DNA of 64,000 bases from Tamaricihabitans halophyticus. GTDB lineage: Bacteria; Actinomycetota; Actinomycetes; Mycobacteriales; Pseudonocardiaceae. Shown piece after piece: positions 40,112 to 49,811 of the stretch. The DNA is taken from the NCBI RefSeq assembly GCF_004340875.1, contig NZ_SLXQ01000010.1:62001-126000 (forward strand), read 5' to 3'. The notes below the pieces were generated by a model. It was given only the letters and a program-made list of their open reading frames with translations. It searched no databases and was not told the DNA's origin. The stretch's first letter is position 1. The number at the start of each line of letters is the position of its first letter. The translations under genes were made by a program, and so were the position numbers.

Positions 40112-43069
40112 GTGGCAGCCAGTGACCGCCGTGCCGGTTCGGCGAGTTCGCCGGCGGGTAGCTCACCAGAGCGCCTGCTTGCGCAGGCCGAGCGGTTGCG
40201 ATGGCTGGCACCCGAACTCGCGTTGGTGTTCGCCGAACGGGTTCAGGCGATCGGCGCTGCCTCGACCAGCGGTGTAGCCGCCGCGAGCAGAGAACGCCTA
40301 CGCCTGCGGGCCGAGGCGCTCGCCGTCTTCGGCCTGGTTCGGATGGGACGACGCGCGAGTACGGTGCGGCGCGCCCTGGTGGCACTCGACGAGGCCGAGG
40401 CCGCCGGGCATGTCGACATCGGCTGGCAACTACGCACGGACCTCGCGGTGTGTGCCCGCGGGGTCGGGTTGCCGCAGGTCGGGCTGGCCGGGTTGGCTCC
40501 CGTGCTCGGCGCGGAGGACGTGCCGGCGGTTCTGCGTGCCCAAGCGCTGACGCAGCTCGCTGGCTGCGCCATACCGCTTGGTTACACCGCCGAGCTCGAC
40601 GGTGTGCTGCGTACCGCCGACCGCGCCTGTCGAGGTGAGGCCGAACTCGATCCGGGGACCAGGGCGATCCTGTTGGCGTTGGTCCAGGCCGACGTCGCCG
40701 CGTACCGCAGGCAGTGTGGCGACTTTGTTGGTGCCGAACAGGCTGCCCGTGCAGGTCTGGGCGCCTTGGGCGAAACCGTGCGCCCCGGCGCCGATGCGGG
40801 CCAGGCAAGTATTCGCCTCACGCTCGAGTTGGTGTGGGCCCTGCTTGATCGGGGCGATGTTGAGGAGGCGATGGCGGCATCCCGGCCGGTGTTCGCCGAA
40901 CCCCTGCGAACGGTCGCCGCCGGCGCGTCGGGCTGGCTCGGTCTGGCGCTCGCGAGCCGGGTGCTCGTACCGGCACACGAGTACGGCCGGGCGATCACGA
41001 TGCTGCGCGATGCGGCTTATCGCGCGGAGCGTAGCCCAGTGGACGGCTTGGCCGCCGCGCTCTGGGCCGAGTTGGCACACGTGCACGAGCTCGCCGATAC
41101 CCCGCAGGAAGCGCTCGCCTGCATGCATCGGGCCCGTGCGGCCGAGTCGCAGCACAGCAAACTTCGGCTCGCCGCACGGGAGACGCTGAGCAATGCGTTT
41201 GGCGAGCCGGAGCTCGATGCGGCCAGTGTGGCGGCGATCGTCACGGATGGGCTTGGTAATGGGTCCGTGGGTACACGTCGGAGGGACCGCGAGTCCGGCG
41301 CGTTCGAGTCAACGGCCGTATTGGCTGACGAGTCTCCTTTTGCCGACCGCATGCCCGATGGCCAGGTTGCCGATGACTGGTCAGCCGACGCCCCGTCACA
41401 CGATGCCTGGTCGAACGATGACCGGGTATCCGATGCCCGGACCGCCGACGGTGGCGCCGATCGTTGGTCCGCCGATAGCTTGACCGCTGATCGATGGGCC
41501 GCCGAAGACCCGGCCGCCAGCGAATGGGAGATCGAGCCGGGCGGTGGCGGCGCGGTAACCGAGTTCAGTCGTACCGAGCGCACCCGGCGGCGCCGCGCAC
41601 AGTGGTCGCCGTCCGTGGTCCGCGGTGGTGGGGCTGGCGCTTCGGTCGCTCGCCGGCGTGGGCGACGGCGGACGGACGAGCGCGATGCCGGCGCCTGGAC
41701 AGGCGGCGAGGAGCCAGTGCAGCCCGAGCTTTCCGCTACCGAGCGCTGGCGGCGATCGCGGATCGCCAGGGAACACGACGGTGTCGAGCCGGACGGGGAC
41801 GCCGCCCAGTTCGGAGCTACCCAGTTCGGAGCTACCCAGTCCGGGGCCGACCAGTTCGGGGCCGAGCAGTTCGGAGTTGCTGAGTCAGTCGGTCTCTCTG
41901 AGCCGGTCGGTCTCTCTGGGACCAGTGGTTCGCGGAGAGCCGACACCAGGTCAGCAGACCTACCGGATGCTAGCCTGGCCGGGGACGATCGGCCAAGCCA
42001 CGCGACTGGCGACGGGTCTGCCGACATGCGCGTGATGCTCGGTAAGGTAGCGGACCGTTACGCCGCGAAAGCCGAATCAAGACCTGTTGACACGGAACGG
42101 GAAACCGAGCGCGGCATCGACGAGATCGCGGCAGAGCTGAACGACATTCTATCTAAAATGGATAGACAGGTCGGCGGCTCGGACGGCTCGACGGGCGGAG
42201 GGAACCGGAGCGGCGAGCCCGCTCTGGCGGAAACTAGTTACGCTGATGCTGGGCCTGCTGATGATGGGCCTGCCGCCGGGCTATCAGCCGAGCTGGACCT
42301 GTTCCCCGCCGGCGAAAGCGAATCTGAAATGGACTCGCCGGCCATCGCGGATTCGTTCCCTGACTTCGAGCCTGCCGACTACGCGTCACCGGCAGGCTAC
42401 GACAGCGCGTTGCTACCAATGCTTCGGGTTCCTGAAGTGCTTGCCGCACCGGAATCGGCATCGGGGCAGAACGATTCGCTGGAGCCGTGGGGTTGGCACG
42501 ACGATGGCGAAGCGGGCGGTACCGGGCAAGCCATGCAGGGCGCAGGGCGACACGCGGTGCCAGCCGACGATGAACCGGGTGAACCCGCCGCCTCGGTTGG
42601 CTGGCCGGACTCCGCTGGCTCGCCCGACTCGCTGGACTGGCCGGAATCCCGGGAACCAGTGGATGCCGTCGACCCGCCCGATTCCGGTGACCAGCCGGCC
42701 CCGGGCGACGACGAATCCACCGGACGTGAACTTGGCCTTGCCGATCTGCTCGCGGGCGCGCTCGCAGCGTATCGCACGACCGAGGCCGGCGGTATGGCAG
42801 ATGAGTTCGGGGCGGTCGACGAACCAGCCGGTCAGCCGGACCAGCCGAGCGAGCGATCCGCTGGTGACTGGGGTGTCGAACCCTCCGTCATGGATATCGC
42901 GCCCACCGCCGACGGCGTGGAACCTGGCCACTTCGCGCGCCACGGCGTGCAGGGAAGTGGCTACCGGCCGACTACCCGCCGTGCCGCTCCGGATCCGATG
43001 GGCACCCAGGATCCAATAGGTATGGATTCCCTCGGGCTGGACCGTGGACGACATCGTTCCGCCGAGTGA
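40112..43069 (+). CDS. Large protein with N-terminal TPR-like helices and a long disordered, repeat-bearing C-terminus
   Basis: About 985 aa, family not recognised. Residues 1 to about 360 are helical with TPR-like patterns (LAAALWAELAHVHELADTPQ, QEALACMHRARAAES). The remainder is low-complexity, rich in Ala, Asp, Ser, Gly and Pro, with degenerate repeats: a DxWSxDxxxxD type near residues 420-475 and QFGAT/QFGAE units near 565-590. A short helical island (KVADRYAAKAESRPVDTERE followed by GIDEIAAELNDILSKMD) interrupts it. GTG start with GAGG nine bases upstream, almost abutting ettA. It is an addition relative to the mycobacterial order. No catalytic or membrane motif; possibly a scaffold or regulatory protein. 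Confidence 0.7.
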   Translation: MAASDRRAGSASSPAGSSPERLLAQAERLRWLAPELALVFAERVQAIGAASTSGVAAASRERLRLRAEALAVFGLVRMGRRASTVRRALVALDEAEAAGHVDIGWQLRTDLAVCARGVGLPQVGLAGLAPVLGAEDVPAVLRAQALTQLAGCAIPLGYTAELDGVLRTADRACRGEAELDPGTRAILLALVQADVAAYRRQCGDFVGAEQAARAGLGALGETVRPGADAGQASIRLTLELVWALLDRGDVEEAMAASRPVFAEPLRTVAAGASGWLGLALASRVLVPAHEYGRAITMLRDAAYRAERSPVDGLAAALWAELAHVHELADTPQEALACMHRARAAESQHSKLRLAARETLSNAFGEPELDAASVAAIVTDGLGNGSVGTRRRDRESGAFESTAVLADESPFADRMPDGQVADDWSADAPSHDAWSNDDRVSDARTADGGADRWSADSLTADRWAAEDPAASEWEIEPGGGGAVTEFSRTERTRRRRAQWSPSVVRGGGAGASVARRRGRRRTDERDAGAWTGGEEPVQPELSATERWRRSRIAREHDGVEPDGDAAQFGATQFGATQSGADQFGAEQFGVAESVGLSEPVGLSGTSGSRRADTRSADLPDASLAGDDRPSHATGDGSADMRVMLGKVADRYAAKAESRPVDTERETERGIDEIAAELNDILSKMDRQVGGSDGSTGGGNRSGEPALAETSYADAGPADDGPAAGLSAELDLFPAGESESEMDSPAIADSFPDFEPADYASPAGYDSALLPMLRVPEVLAAPESASGQNDSLEPWGWHDDGEAGGTGQAMQGAGRHAVPADDEPGEPAASVGWPDSAGSPDSLDWPESREPVDAVDPPDSGDQPAPGDDESTGRELGLADLLAGALAAYRTTEAGGMADEFGAVDEPAGQPDQPSERSAGDWGVEPSVMDIAPTADGVEPGHFARHGVQGSGYRPTTRRAAPDPMGTQDPIGMDSLGLDRGRHRSAE
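41807..41881 (+). repeat. Five in-frame 15-bp repeats (QFGAT-type pentapeptides)
   Basis: Units related to CAGTTCGGAGCTACC are repeated five times inside the 985-aa protein gene, followed by two copies of a stretch containing GTCGGTCTCTCTG. Multiples of three, so copy changes would alter length without breaking the frame. Confidence 0.8.
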
Positions 43070-43212
43070 GCCGTGGGGGATCTGTCCGGGGTCGCCGTGA
43101 CGTCGCTGGACACCCTCGGGCAGCATGGTTTCTGGTACCGCATGATTACCGATTAGTCGCGTTCGATAGGCAGGCACACTGATGTGCCCCGCAGCGTGGG
43201 AGGCGCTTGTAC

Positions 43213-46200
43213 ATGACCTCGACCGGAGTCTCCGCAACAACAGCCCCGGCTACCGGCGAGCAGGTGATCAGCCTGGAGCAACGACGAGATGAGTTGATCG
43301 AGGCCGCCGCGGACCACGCGTCGGATATCGCCGACCTGATTCGCCTGTATTTCCGGCATTTGCCACCCGAGGAGTTGATCGCCGATAGCCCGGTCGACCT
43401 GGTTGGCATCGTGCGCTCGCACCTGTCCCTCGCCCAGGAACGCGTGCCTGGCCGGCCGGTGGTGCGGCTGTTCAACCCGAACACCGGTGATGACGGCTGG
43501 TACCGGCCGGCGACGGTCATCCAGCTCGTCACCGACGATATGCCGTATCTCGTCGACTCGGTGACCGCTGGGCTCGGCCGCGCCGGCGTCCATGTGCAGC
43601 GCGTGGTGCACCCGATCATCGTCGTCGGCAGGGACGTGGCCGGCGGTCTGCAGGAGGTCCTCACCCCGGCCGACGTGGATGCGCCACCTGAGGGCGCCGC
43701 CACCGAATCCTGGATGTATATCGAGGTCGACCTGCTCACCGATCCAGATCGAGCCCGCGAGCTGGAGAACCGGCTTGCCTCCGTGCTCGGCGACGTGCGC
43801 GAGGTCGTGGAAGACACCGGCAAGATGCTCGACGCGGCATTGCGGCTGGCCGATGAGCTGGAGGTCGCCAAGCCGGCATCCGACGAACAGGTCGCGGACG
43901 GAGCTGCGTTGCTGCGCTGGCTGGCCGACGGGCATTTCACCTTCCTCGGCTACCGCAACTACGAGCTGGTGGGCGCCGGCCCGGACGAGGACGCGGGCAC
44001 TGCCGAGCCGGACCAGGATGCCGAACCAGCGTTGCGTGCGGTACTCGCGTCCGGACTCGGTGTGTTGCGCCAGGACAGCTTGGCGGCGCGCAGCCTCATC
44101 GCCGGTCCAGACGCGGCCGCCCACGCGCTGTCCAACGACCTGCTTGTGCTCACCCAAGCCAGTGCGCCATCCACCGTGCACCGTTCGGTGCACCCGTACT
44201 ACGTCGGCGTGAAGACCTTCGACGAGGATGGCAACGTCACCGGCGAGCACCGGTTCCTTGGCCTTTTCAGCACCACAGCGCTACATGAGAACGTCCTGGA
44301 CATCCCCGTTGTGGCGCGTCGCGTCCGCGAGGTCATCCACCGCGCGGGCTTCCCCATGGAGTCCTACTCCGGTCAGCGGATGCTCGAGGTGATCCAGAAC
44401 TGGCCGCGGACGGAACTGCTGTCCACCGACAGCGACTCCCTGTACAACGCGGCCACCGGGGTGCTCGCGCTCGCCGAACGCCGCAGGCTGCGCCTGTTCC
44501 TACGCCGCGATCCGTACAGCCGCTTCTACTCCTGCCTGGTGTTCCTGCCACGGGACAGGTACACCACCACGGCCCGGTTGGCCATGCAGGAGCTGTTGCT
44601 CGCCGCACTGGAGGGCACCAACCTGGAATACGGCACCCGGGTAGGCGAGACCGCGCTGGCCCAGGTGCACTTCACCGTCTACACGGACCAGTCGAACCAG
44701 GTTGAACCCGACGTTCCGCGCTTGCAGGAGGCGCTTGCCGACGCTGTGCGCAGCTGGGACGACCGGATGATCGACGCGATCCTGCGCGAACAGCGCGCGG
44801 CAGCCGAGTCGGGTTCGGCGATTACCGGTGAATCCGCCAACGAGCTTGGCCAGGCGTACGCGGCGGTGTTCCCCGAGTCCTACAAGGAGGAGCGCACCGC
44901 TGATGAGGCGCTCGCCGACCTGCGCAGGTTGCAGCGCCTGCGCGACGGCGATATGGATATGTCGTTTTACATGCCGGCGGATGCCGCCCCTGGGGAGCGG
45001 CGGTTCAAGCTGTACCTGCTCGGCGCCGGCGTAACGCTGTCCCAGGTACTGCCCGTGCTGCAGCAGATGGGCGTCGAGGTCATTGACCAGCGCCCCTACG
45101 AACTGCGCAGGGAGGACGGCCAGCGCAGCTGGATCTACGACTTCGGGCTGCGCATCGACCCCGCGATCCTGGAACAGCTCACCGCTGACGGGCTCGAGTC
45201 CCTGCGCCACCGGTTCGAGCAGGCGTTCGCGGCGACCTGGCGGGGTGAAGCCGAAGGTGACCGGTTCAACGCCCTTGTGCTGCGCGCCGGGATGACCTGG
45301 CGGCAGGCCGCGGTGCTCCGCGCGTACGCGCGTTACCTGCGGCAGGCGGGCATCGCATACAGCCAGACCTACATCGAAGACGCCGTACTGCGGCACAACG
45401 AGATCGCCAAGTCGTTGGTGCGGCTGTTCGAAGGTCGCTTCGACATCAACGGTGGCAGCGGGTCAAGGGAAGGCCAGTCCAAGGCCGTCGCCGCCGAGAT
45501 CTCCGCCGCGATCGACGAGGTCACCAGCCTCGACGCGGACCGGATTCTGCGCGGCCTGCTCAGCGTCATCATGGCGACCCTGCGCACCAACTACTACGTC
45601 ACCGACGAGCAGGGCGCGCCCCGGCCATATCTGTCCATCAAGCTCGAGCCGCAGGCGGTACCGGATCTGCCGGAACCGCGCCCCGAGTTCGAGATCTACG
45701 TGTACTCCGCACGGGTGGAAGGGGTGCATCTGCGCTTCGGTTCGGTTGCCCGCGGTGGGCTGCGGTGGTCGGATCGGCAGGAAGACTTCCGCACCGAGAT
45801 CCTTGGCCTGGTGAAGGCACAGGCGGTGAAGAACGCCGTGATCGTACCGGTGGGCGCCAAGGGCGGGTTCGTGTTGAAGCGAAGCCCCGCGCCAACCGGC
45901 GATGCCAGCCTGGACCGGGAGGCCTTCCAAGCCGAAGGAATTGCCTGCTACCGGATGTTCGTCTCGGGCCTACTCGACGTGACGGACAACCTTTCCGGTG
46001 GCGTGACGGTGCCGGCGAGGGATGTGGTCCGCTACGACGGGGACGACACCTACCTGGTCGTCGCCGCGGACAAGGGCACCGCGACGTTCTCCGATATCGC
46101 CAACGAAGTAGCTATGAGTTACAACTTCTGGCTCGGTGACGCCTTCGCCTCCGGTGGTTCGATCGGCTACGACCACAAGGCGATGGGGATCACCGCACGT

Positions 46201-48183
46201 GGCGCATGGGAGGCGGTGAAGCGGCACTTCCGGGAGCTGGGCGTGAACACCCAGACCGAGTCGTTCACCGTGGTCGGGGTCGGGGACATGTCCGGCGACG
46301 TGTTCGGCAACGGGATGCTGTGCTCCGAGCACATCCGGCTGGTCGCCGGATTCGACCATCGGCATATCTTCATCGACCCGAATCCGGACGCGGCCACCGG
46401 CTACGCCGAGCGCCGCCGGCTGTTCGAACTGCCCCGCTCCTCCTGGGAGGACTACGACAAATCGCTGATCAGCGAGGGCGGCGGGGTATGGCCGCGAACG
46501 GCCAAGTCGATCCCGGTCAGCGAGCAGGTCAGGCAGGCGCTCGGGATCGCCGAGGGCGTCACCAAGCTGACGCCGAACGAGCTGATGCAAGCGGTATTGA
46601 GCGCGCCCGTTGACCTGCTGTGGAACGGCGGCATCGGCACCTACGTCAAGGCATCCACGGAAACCCATGGTGAGGTCGGCGATCGCGCCAACGACGCCAT
46701 CCGGGTTGATGGCCAGGATCTGCGGGTCAAGGTGGTGGGTGAGGGCGGCAACCTCGGGCTGACCCAGCGCGGCCGGATAGAGTTCGCTCGCAACGGCGGC
46801 CGCGTGAACACCGACGCGCTGGACAACTCCGCTGGCGTGGACTGCTCGGACCACGAGGTGAACATCAAGGTCCTGCTGGACAAGCTGGTCGCCGAAGGCA
46901 AGTTGGATCAGCCGGGGCGTAACGAGCTGCTCGCGCAGATGACCGACGAGGTCGGTGAACTGGTGCTGACCGACAACTACCGGCAGAACTCGGTGCTCGG
47001 GGTCAGTAGGGCGCATGCCGAGCCGATGGTCTCCGTACACCAGCGGTTGGTCACCGATTTGGAGGAGTCCGCCGGTCTGGACCGTGAACTGGAAGCGCTG
47101 CCTACCCAGCAGCAGTTCAAGGCACTGGACAAGGCTGGCCAAGGCCTGACCTCTCCCGAACTCGCCACGCTGATGGCTCATGTGAAGCTTGCGCTGAAGC
47201 AGGATGTGCTGAACAGCGAGCTGCCGGACGCGGAAGTGTTCGCGCGCCGGCTGCCGGAGTACTTCCCCACCGAGCTGCGCGAGCGGTTCGGCGCCGCCAT
47301 CGGCGACCACCCGCTGCGTAGGCAGATCATCTCGACGATGGTCGTCAACGAGGTGGTCGACGGCGGCGGGTTGTCCTACGCCTTCCGGCTACATGAGGAG
47401 CTGAACACCACCTCGACCGAGGCCGTTCGCGCGTATTTCGTGGTGACCAGGGTGTTCAACTTGCCCGAGGTGTGGGCGGAGATCGACGCGCTGGACAACA
47501 CGGTGTCCTCGGACGTCACGGACAACCTGGTACTCGAGACGCGCCGGCTGCTCGACCGTGCCTCGCGCTGGTGGCTGACCAACCGCCCGCAGCCACTGGC
47601 CGTCGGCGCGGAGATCAACCGGTTCGGCGCGCTGGTGCAGAACCTGGTGCCACAGGTCCCCGAGTTGCTACGCGGTCAGGAGCTGGTCGTGGTGCGCGAG
47701 CACACCGAACAGCTGATCCAGGCCGGCGTATCGGCCGAGCTGGCGAACCGGGTAAGCGGCTTGCTGAACAGTTACGGCCTGCTCGACGCGATTGAGGTCG
47801 GCGAGCTCGCCGAGCATGAAGGCGGGGTGGAGCGCAGTCACGAGGAGTCGGTCGAGCTGTACTTCGCGCTGTCCGAACACCTGGGCATCGACAGCATGTT
47901 GACCTCGATCAGCGCGCTCGAGCGGGGCAACCGCTGGCATGCGCTCGCCCGCCTCGCGTTGCGTGACGACCTGTACTTCTCGCTGCGCGCGATTACCTTG
48001 GACGCCCTACGACAGAGTGATCCGGGGGACAGCGCGGACGAGAAGATCGCCAAATGGGAGCACGCCAATGCCGCGCGGTTGAACCGTGCTCGCGTCTCGC
48101 TTGATGAGATCGAGCGGTCCGGGCGGTTGGACCTGGCAACGTTGTCCGTAGCAACCCGACAGATTCGCAGCATGGTCCGGTGA
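43213..48183 (+). CDS. gdh: NAD-specific glutamate dehydrogenase, large (L_180) type
   Basis: A 1,656-aa enzyme that deaminates glutamate to 2-oxoglutarate with NAD+. Long N-terminal regulatory part (DDMPYLVDSVTAGLGRAGVH, GYRNYELVGAGPDED) precedes the catalytic domain with RGGLRWSDRQEDFRTEILGL, VKAQAVKNAVIVPVGAKGGF, ADKGTATFSDIANEVAMSYN, GVGDMSGDVFGNGMLCSEHI, and WNGGIGTYVKASTETHGEVG. Long C-terminal helical part completes the ~180-kDa architecture known from Streptomyces and Mycobacterium (Rv2476c). The ATG is preferred over a TTG two codons earlier because GGAGG sits nine bases away. In mycobacteria this enzyme is inhibited by GarA; whether GarA control applies here is not visible. Confidence 0.96.
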   Translation: MTSTGVSATTAPATGEQVISLEQRRDELIEAAADHASDIADLIRLYFRHLPPEELIADSPVDLVGIVRSHLSLAQERVPGRPVVRLFNPNTGDDGWYRPATVIQLVTDDMPYLVDSVTAGLGRAGVHVQRVVHPIIVVGRDVAGGLQEVLTPADVDAPPEGAATESWMYIEVDLLTDPDRARELENRLASVLGDVREVVEDTGKMLDAALRLADELEVAKPASDEQVADGAALLRWLADGHFTFLGYRNYELVGAGPDEDAGTAEPDQDAEPALRAVLASGLGVLRQDSLAARSLIAGPDAAAHALSNDLLVLTQASAPSTVHRSVHPYYVGVKTFDEDGNVTGEHRFLGLFSTTALHENVLDIPVVARRVREVIHRAGFPMESYSGQRMLEVIQNWPRTELLSTDSDSLYNAATGVLALAERRRLRLFLRRDPYSRFYSCLVFLPRDRYTTTARLAMQELLLAALEGTNLEYGTRVGETALAQVHFTVYTDQSNQVEPDVPRLQEALADAVRSWDDRMIDAILREQRAAAESGSAITGESANELGQAYAAVFPESYKEERTADEALADLRRLQRLRDGDMDMSFYMPADAAPGERRFKLYLLGAGVTLSQVLPVLQQMGVEVIDQRPYELRREDGQRSWIYDFGLRIDPAILEQLTADGLESLRHRFEQAFAATWRGEAEGDRFNALVLRAGMTWRQAAVLRAYARYLRQAGIAYSQTYIEDAVLRHNEIAKSLVRLFEGRFDINGGSGSREGQSKAVAAEISAAIDEVTSLDADRILRGLLSVIMATLRTNYYVTDEQGAPRPYLSIKLEPQAVPDLPEPRPEFEIYVYSARVEGVHLRFGSVARGGLRWSDRQEDFRTEILGLVKAQAVKNAVIVPVGAKGGFVLKRSPAPTGDASLDREAFQAEGIACYRMFVSGLLDVTDNLSGGVTVPARDVVRYDGDDTYLVVAADKGTATFSDIANEVAMSYNFWLGDAFASGGSIGYDHKAMGITARGAWEAVKRHFRELGVNTQTESFTVVGVGDMSGDVFGNGMLCSEHIRLVAGFDHRHIFIDPNPDAATGYAERRRLFELPRSSWEDYDKSLISEGGGVWPRTAKSIPVSEQVRQALGIAEGVTKLTPNELMQAVLSAPVDLLWNGGIGTYVKASTETHGEVGDRANDAIRVDGQDLRVKVVGEGGNLGLTQRGRIEFARNGGRVNTDALDNSAGVDCSDHEVNIKVLLDKLVAEGKLDQPGRNELLAQMTDEVGELVLTDNYRQNSVLGVSRAHAEPMVSVHQRLVTDLEESAGLDRELEALPTQQQFKALDKAGQGLTSPELATLMAHVKLALKQDVLNSELPDAEVFARRLPEYFPTELRERFGAAIGDHPLRRQIISTMVVNEVVDGGGLSYAFRLHEELNTTSTEAVRAYFVVTRVFNLPEVWAEIDALDNTVSSDVTDNLVLETRRLLDRASRWWLTNRPQPLAVGAEINRFGALVQNLVPQVPELLRGQELVVVREHTEQLIQAGVSAELANRVSGLLNSYGLLDAIEVGELAEHEGGVERSHEESVELYFALSEHLGIDSMLTSISALERGNRWHALARLALRDDLYFSLRAITLDALRQSDPGDSADEKIAKWEHANAARLNRARVSLDEIERSGRLDLATLSVATRQIRSMVR

Positions 48184-48210
48184 ATCCGGCTGAGGAGGTG
48201 AGCTGATCCG

Positions 48211-48642
48211 GTGGCGCCATACCTTGCCGAGGTGCGCCCGCGCTGGTCGGATATGGATGCCTTCGGGCACGTCAACCACGCCAACCTGGTGACCCTGCTC
48301 GAGGACGCGCGCATCGAGTTGTTGTTTACCGCGGCCAAACGGGCGGGTATCACTGGGATGGCGCGCGGTTCGGTCGTCGCCAGGGTGGTCGTGGATTACC
48401 ACACGCCGTTGGTTTTCGATGGGTCCGCGGTTCGAGTGGAGATGGCGGTTCGCGAGGCGCGGGCGGCGTCCTTCTTGATCGACTACACGGTGCGTGCCGG
48501 GCTGTCCGAGGTTGAACCGATTGTCGCGACGGCGGAAACCCTGATCGTGCCCTACGACCTGGTTGCCGCGCGGCCACGCCGGCTGACCTCGACCGAGCAG
48601 GCGTTTCTGAGGAGTTGGGATGGGCAGGTGCGGCATGGTTGA
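48211..48642 (+). CDS. Acyl-CoA thioesterase, hotdog-fold (4HBT-like)
   Basis: A 143-aa hotdog-fold protein with the YbgC/4HBT start RPRWSDMDAFGHVNHANLVT carrying the conserved Asp-Asn region, and VARVVVDYHTPLVFDGSAVR. The family hydrolyses acyl-CoA thioesters. GTG start. Follows the glutamate dehydrogenase by 27 bp, same order as Rv2476c-Rv2475c; the two are probably co-transcribed although the metabolic link is not obvious. Overlaps the next gene by 23 bases. Confidence 0.9.
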   Translation: MAPYLAEVRPRWSDMDAFGHVNHANLVTLLEDARIELLFTAAKRAGITGMARGSVVARVVVDYHTPLVFDGSAVRVEMAVREARAASFLIDYTVRAGLSEVEPIVATAETLIVPYDLVAARPRRLTSTEQAFLRSWDGQVRHG

Positions 48643-49384
48643 GTCCGGCGGATATGGGGCTGGAATCGCGGCCGCCGCCGGTACCGGAGAACACCCCAGT
48701 ACCGGAGAAAACCCCAGTACCGGAGGGAATCCCCGGCTGCGTATCCCGGACGCGGCGCAACGTGACGATCTCGGCGCGTTCGTGGCCCGTGCGGTGCGGC
48801 TGGATCAGCAGATCGTGGTGCGGTTGAAGAACCGGGCAGGACCGGGTGAGGGGCCCGAGGACGACGTGGTCGAGGCCTGGGTGGCCACGCCGTTCGATGT
48901 GCTGGCCACCCGCGCGGTCGCCGGTTCGGTAGTGCCATCGGATGCCACGGTGTCCGGCAACGAACTGCTGGCCGAACTGGCCGTGGTTGGCGGTGCTGAG
49001 CTGAACGCGGGAACGCCCCGGGATCTGCAGTGGCGCTCCGCGCTGCCCACGACGGGGGGTTGGCAGGCCGTGGACGAGTTGCCGGCCACGGTCGTCGCCG
49101 AACTCGCTGACTCCGGGATCGCGCTTGCCAGGGAGAACGCCGGACCGCACGGCACCCCGCCGGCGTCGTTGCTTGACCAGACGGTGCTCACGGTCAGTGG
49201 TTCGGACACGACCGTGAAGATTCCGCTGCGGTGTTTGTTCGCGCTGTCCGGGATGGGGTTCATCGGGACGAACGGCTCGGACGAGATCGTCCGCGTCAGC
49301 GCCACGGATTCCTGGTTGCGGATCGATGCCCGATTCGGCGCGGTTGTGCGTCGCCGGCACGCCCTGTTGCCCTTGCTGGTCTGA
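48620..49384 (+). CDS. Conserved actinobacterial protein of unknown function (Rv2474c position)
   Basis: A 254-aa protein. The first ~40 residues are variable and contain a tandem repeat (GTGEHPS, GENPS, GGNPRL); the remainder is a conserved soluble domain (AQRDDLGAFVARAVRLDQQI, PFDVLATRAVAGSVVPSDAT, LFALSGMGFIGTNGSDEIVR). No known motif. Position right after the thioesterase matches the mycobacterial order. GAGGAG five bases before the ATG supports the start, which lies inside the thioesterase gene. Confidence 0.78.
   Translation: MGRCGMVESGGYGAGIAAAAGTGEHPSTGENPSTGGNPRLRIPDAAQRDDLGAFVARAVRLDQQIVVRLKNRAGPGEGPEDDVVEAWVATPFDVLATRAVAGSVVPSDATVSGNELLAELAVVGGAELNAGTPRDLQWRSALPTTGGWQAVDELPATVVAELADSGIALARENAGPHGTPPASLLDQTVLTVSGSDTTVKIPLRCLFALSGMGFIGTNGSDEIVRVSATDSWLRIDARFGAVVRRRHALLPLLV
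48681..48734 (+). repeat. Three 18-bp in-frame tandem repeats
   Basis: GTACCGGAGAACACCCCA, GTACCGGAGAAAACCCCA and GTACCGGAGGGAATCCCC in the N-terminal coding part of the conserved protein. Length-variable but frame-neutral. Confidence 0.85.
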
Positions 49385-49496
49385 GGGCGAACCGAACCCG
49401 TCCTCGGTATGCGGCGTACACCAGAAGTGCGGTTTCGCCGGACACGCGCCGCCTCGGCGAGTATTTTGAGACGAACCGCGCGAGGAGGTGGTCGCC

Positions 49497-49811
49497 ATGC
49501 CGGAGAACGGGCACGACGGCTGGATCGACCGGAACGTGACCGAGCCCGTCGACTGGGAACAGCAGGCTGGCCCGGCTCGACCACGGCATATTCGGGAAGC
49601 CGAGGCCGCCCAGCTGGGACCGGAGACGCCCGAGAAGTGGCGCAGGGTCCGCGCGGTCGCCGAAGCCGCTGGTAAGGCCGCTCCCTATGTTGGCGCGGCC
49701 GGACTGGTCGGCTACGCCGCCACCGAGGATTGGGACGGCGACGGGCACGGTGACCTCGTCGATCTTGGCGACTACGGCGATTCTTTTGGCGGCTGGGGCG
49801 GCGAGTCCTAG
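49497..49811 (+). CDS. Small acidic protein, unknown function
   Basis: A 104-aa protein. N-terminal charged half (DGWIDRNVTEPVDWEQQAGP, EKWRRVRAVAEAAGKAA), one short hydrophobic stretch (APYVGAAGLVGYAA) and an acidic Gly/Asp tail (WDGDGHGDLVDLGDYGDSFG) that resembles a calcium-binding-like DxDxDG loop in DWDGDGHGDL. ATG with GGAGG eight bases upstream. Its stop codon overlaps that of the convergent alpha-glucosidase (shared CTAG). Confidence 0.65.
   Translation: MPENGHDGWIDRNVTEPVDWEQQAGPARPRHIREAEAAQLGPETPEKWRRVRAVAEAAGKAAPYVGAAGLVGYAATEDWDGDGHGDLVDLGDYGDSFGGWGGES

Noticed and set aside
43070-43212. Riboswitch or leader RNA ahead of glutamate dehydrogenase
   Set aside because: The 143-bp gap has no recognisable riboswitch core or strong hairpin.
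45970-47310. 446-aa reverse open frame inside the glutamate dehydrogenase gene
   Set aside because: Mirror of the third-codon-position GC bias; no motif, no ribosome-binding site, fully inside a well-supported gene.
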